Position numbers and translations under genes: made by a program
Assembly (NCBI RefSeq): GCF_014695975.1
Contig: NZ_JACJPI010000042.1
Location: 186,001 to 250,000, forward strand
Source: Leptolyngbya sp. FACHB-321
GTDB lineage: Bacteria > Cyanobacteriota > Cyanobacteriia > Leptolyngbyales > Leptolyngbyaceae
Reading direction: 5' to 3'
DNA length: 64,000 nt
Shown: positions 63,747 through 64,000 of the stretch, one piece after another
Layout: each line of letters opens with the position of its first letter
Position numbering within the stretch: the first letter of the stretch is position 1
Notes under the pieces: model-generated
Database searches by the model: none
Told to the model about the DNA's origin: nothing
The model's input: only the letters and a program-made list of their open reading frames with translations

Positions 63747-64000
63747 GCAGGTTTTCGTTGTTGGTTTTTAGACAGGAGACAACACCGTAGCTATCATGAA
63801 TGAAATAGTGAGAGGTACTGTTTAAAGCAATAAGTAGGATGGTTAAATAAAGCACCATTGAGAGACCGGGTTTTGACTGCGCTCAACCCGCCGACACATA
63901 GGACTGAGAGCATTGAGACTTCGGCGTAGGCGCTCAGTTGACTGCGAAGTCGAAATGCATCTTATAAAACTACGCCTAGCTACTTAGCAAATACTAAGAG
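63747..64000. other. Spacer with small inverted repeats at the window end
   Basis: CGGGTT (63867-63872) pairs with AACCCG (63885-63890), and GACTTCG (63917-63923) with CGAAGTC (63945-63951). The words gactgcgctcaac and gcgaagtcgaaa are common parts of short dispersed repeats in cyanobacterial spacers. No gene start is recognised. Confidence 0.45.

Overview
The window is a cyanobacterial chromosome segment. The evidence is the RNA polymerase beta-prime subunit split into rpoC1 and rpoC2, an FtsH2-type thylakoid protease, a ferredoxin-type divinyl chlorophyllide reductase, a two-histidine-motif-free type 2 NADH dehydrogenase, a V4R/phycobilisome-like photosynthesis operon, and very frequent GCGATCGC (HIP1) octamers. 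No rRNA, tRNA, CRISPR array, intact insertion sequence or prophage was recognised. Genes lie on both strands in short operons.

Layout. 1-16.3 kb is mixed housekeeping: the tail of a FIST-domain gene, a metallophosphoesterase, trmB, a PMT-type glycosyltransferase, queC, a papain-like protease with a repetitive acidic tail, a small membrane protein, a comM/yifB-type AAA protein, a DUF3370 protein, a MORN-repeat protein, a GNAT gene, a DUF2103 gene, clpS, lnt (with a dispersed repeat read into its coding sequence), rpmF and a sulfite-oxidase-like molybdoprotein. 16.6-21.5 kb holds a REC-histidine kinase, a dead transposase end, the relic of a decayed tandem duplication, a HAD phosphatase, gltX and a secreted protein. 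21.9-36.1 kb holds ftsH, a secreted protein, bciB, a CmpR-type LysR regulator, an alpha/beta-hydrolase-fold protein that has lost its nucleophile, a DUF3352 protein, hemL, a ChaB-like gene, hslO, an SRPBCC-like gene, a secreted thioredoxin-like gene and hisD. 36.3-47.4 kb is rpsT, tatD, then rpoB-rpoC1-rpoC2 behind a near-consensus promoter, with long hairpins in both intergenic gaps.

47.6-53.5 kb is the most interesting part: six co-directional genes encoding a DUF1611 protein, an AdoMet decarboxylase (SpeD, with correctly spaced active-site Ser/His/Cys), a membrane-anchored DUF4178 protein, a spermidine-synthase-like enzyme with a C-terminal membrane anchor, a FemAB-type peptidyl/aminoacyl transferase and a polytopic DUF350 protein. 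Together they suggest an aminopropyl/polyamine chemistry working at the membrane. 53.8-60.9 kb has small hypothetical genes, a DUF362 gene, hisA, a candidate structured RNA, a frameshifted alpha/beta-hydrolase gene and a type 2 NADH dehydrogenase. 61.4-63.7 kb is a four-gene cluster (V4R, small repeat protein, Cys-less phycobilisome-like protein, V4R) that looks like the start of the photosystem-II-associated operon known in Synechocystis as slr0144-slr0152.

All calls come from reading motifs and sequence by eye; no database or folding program was run.
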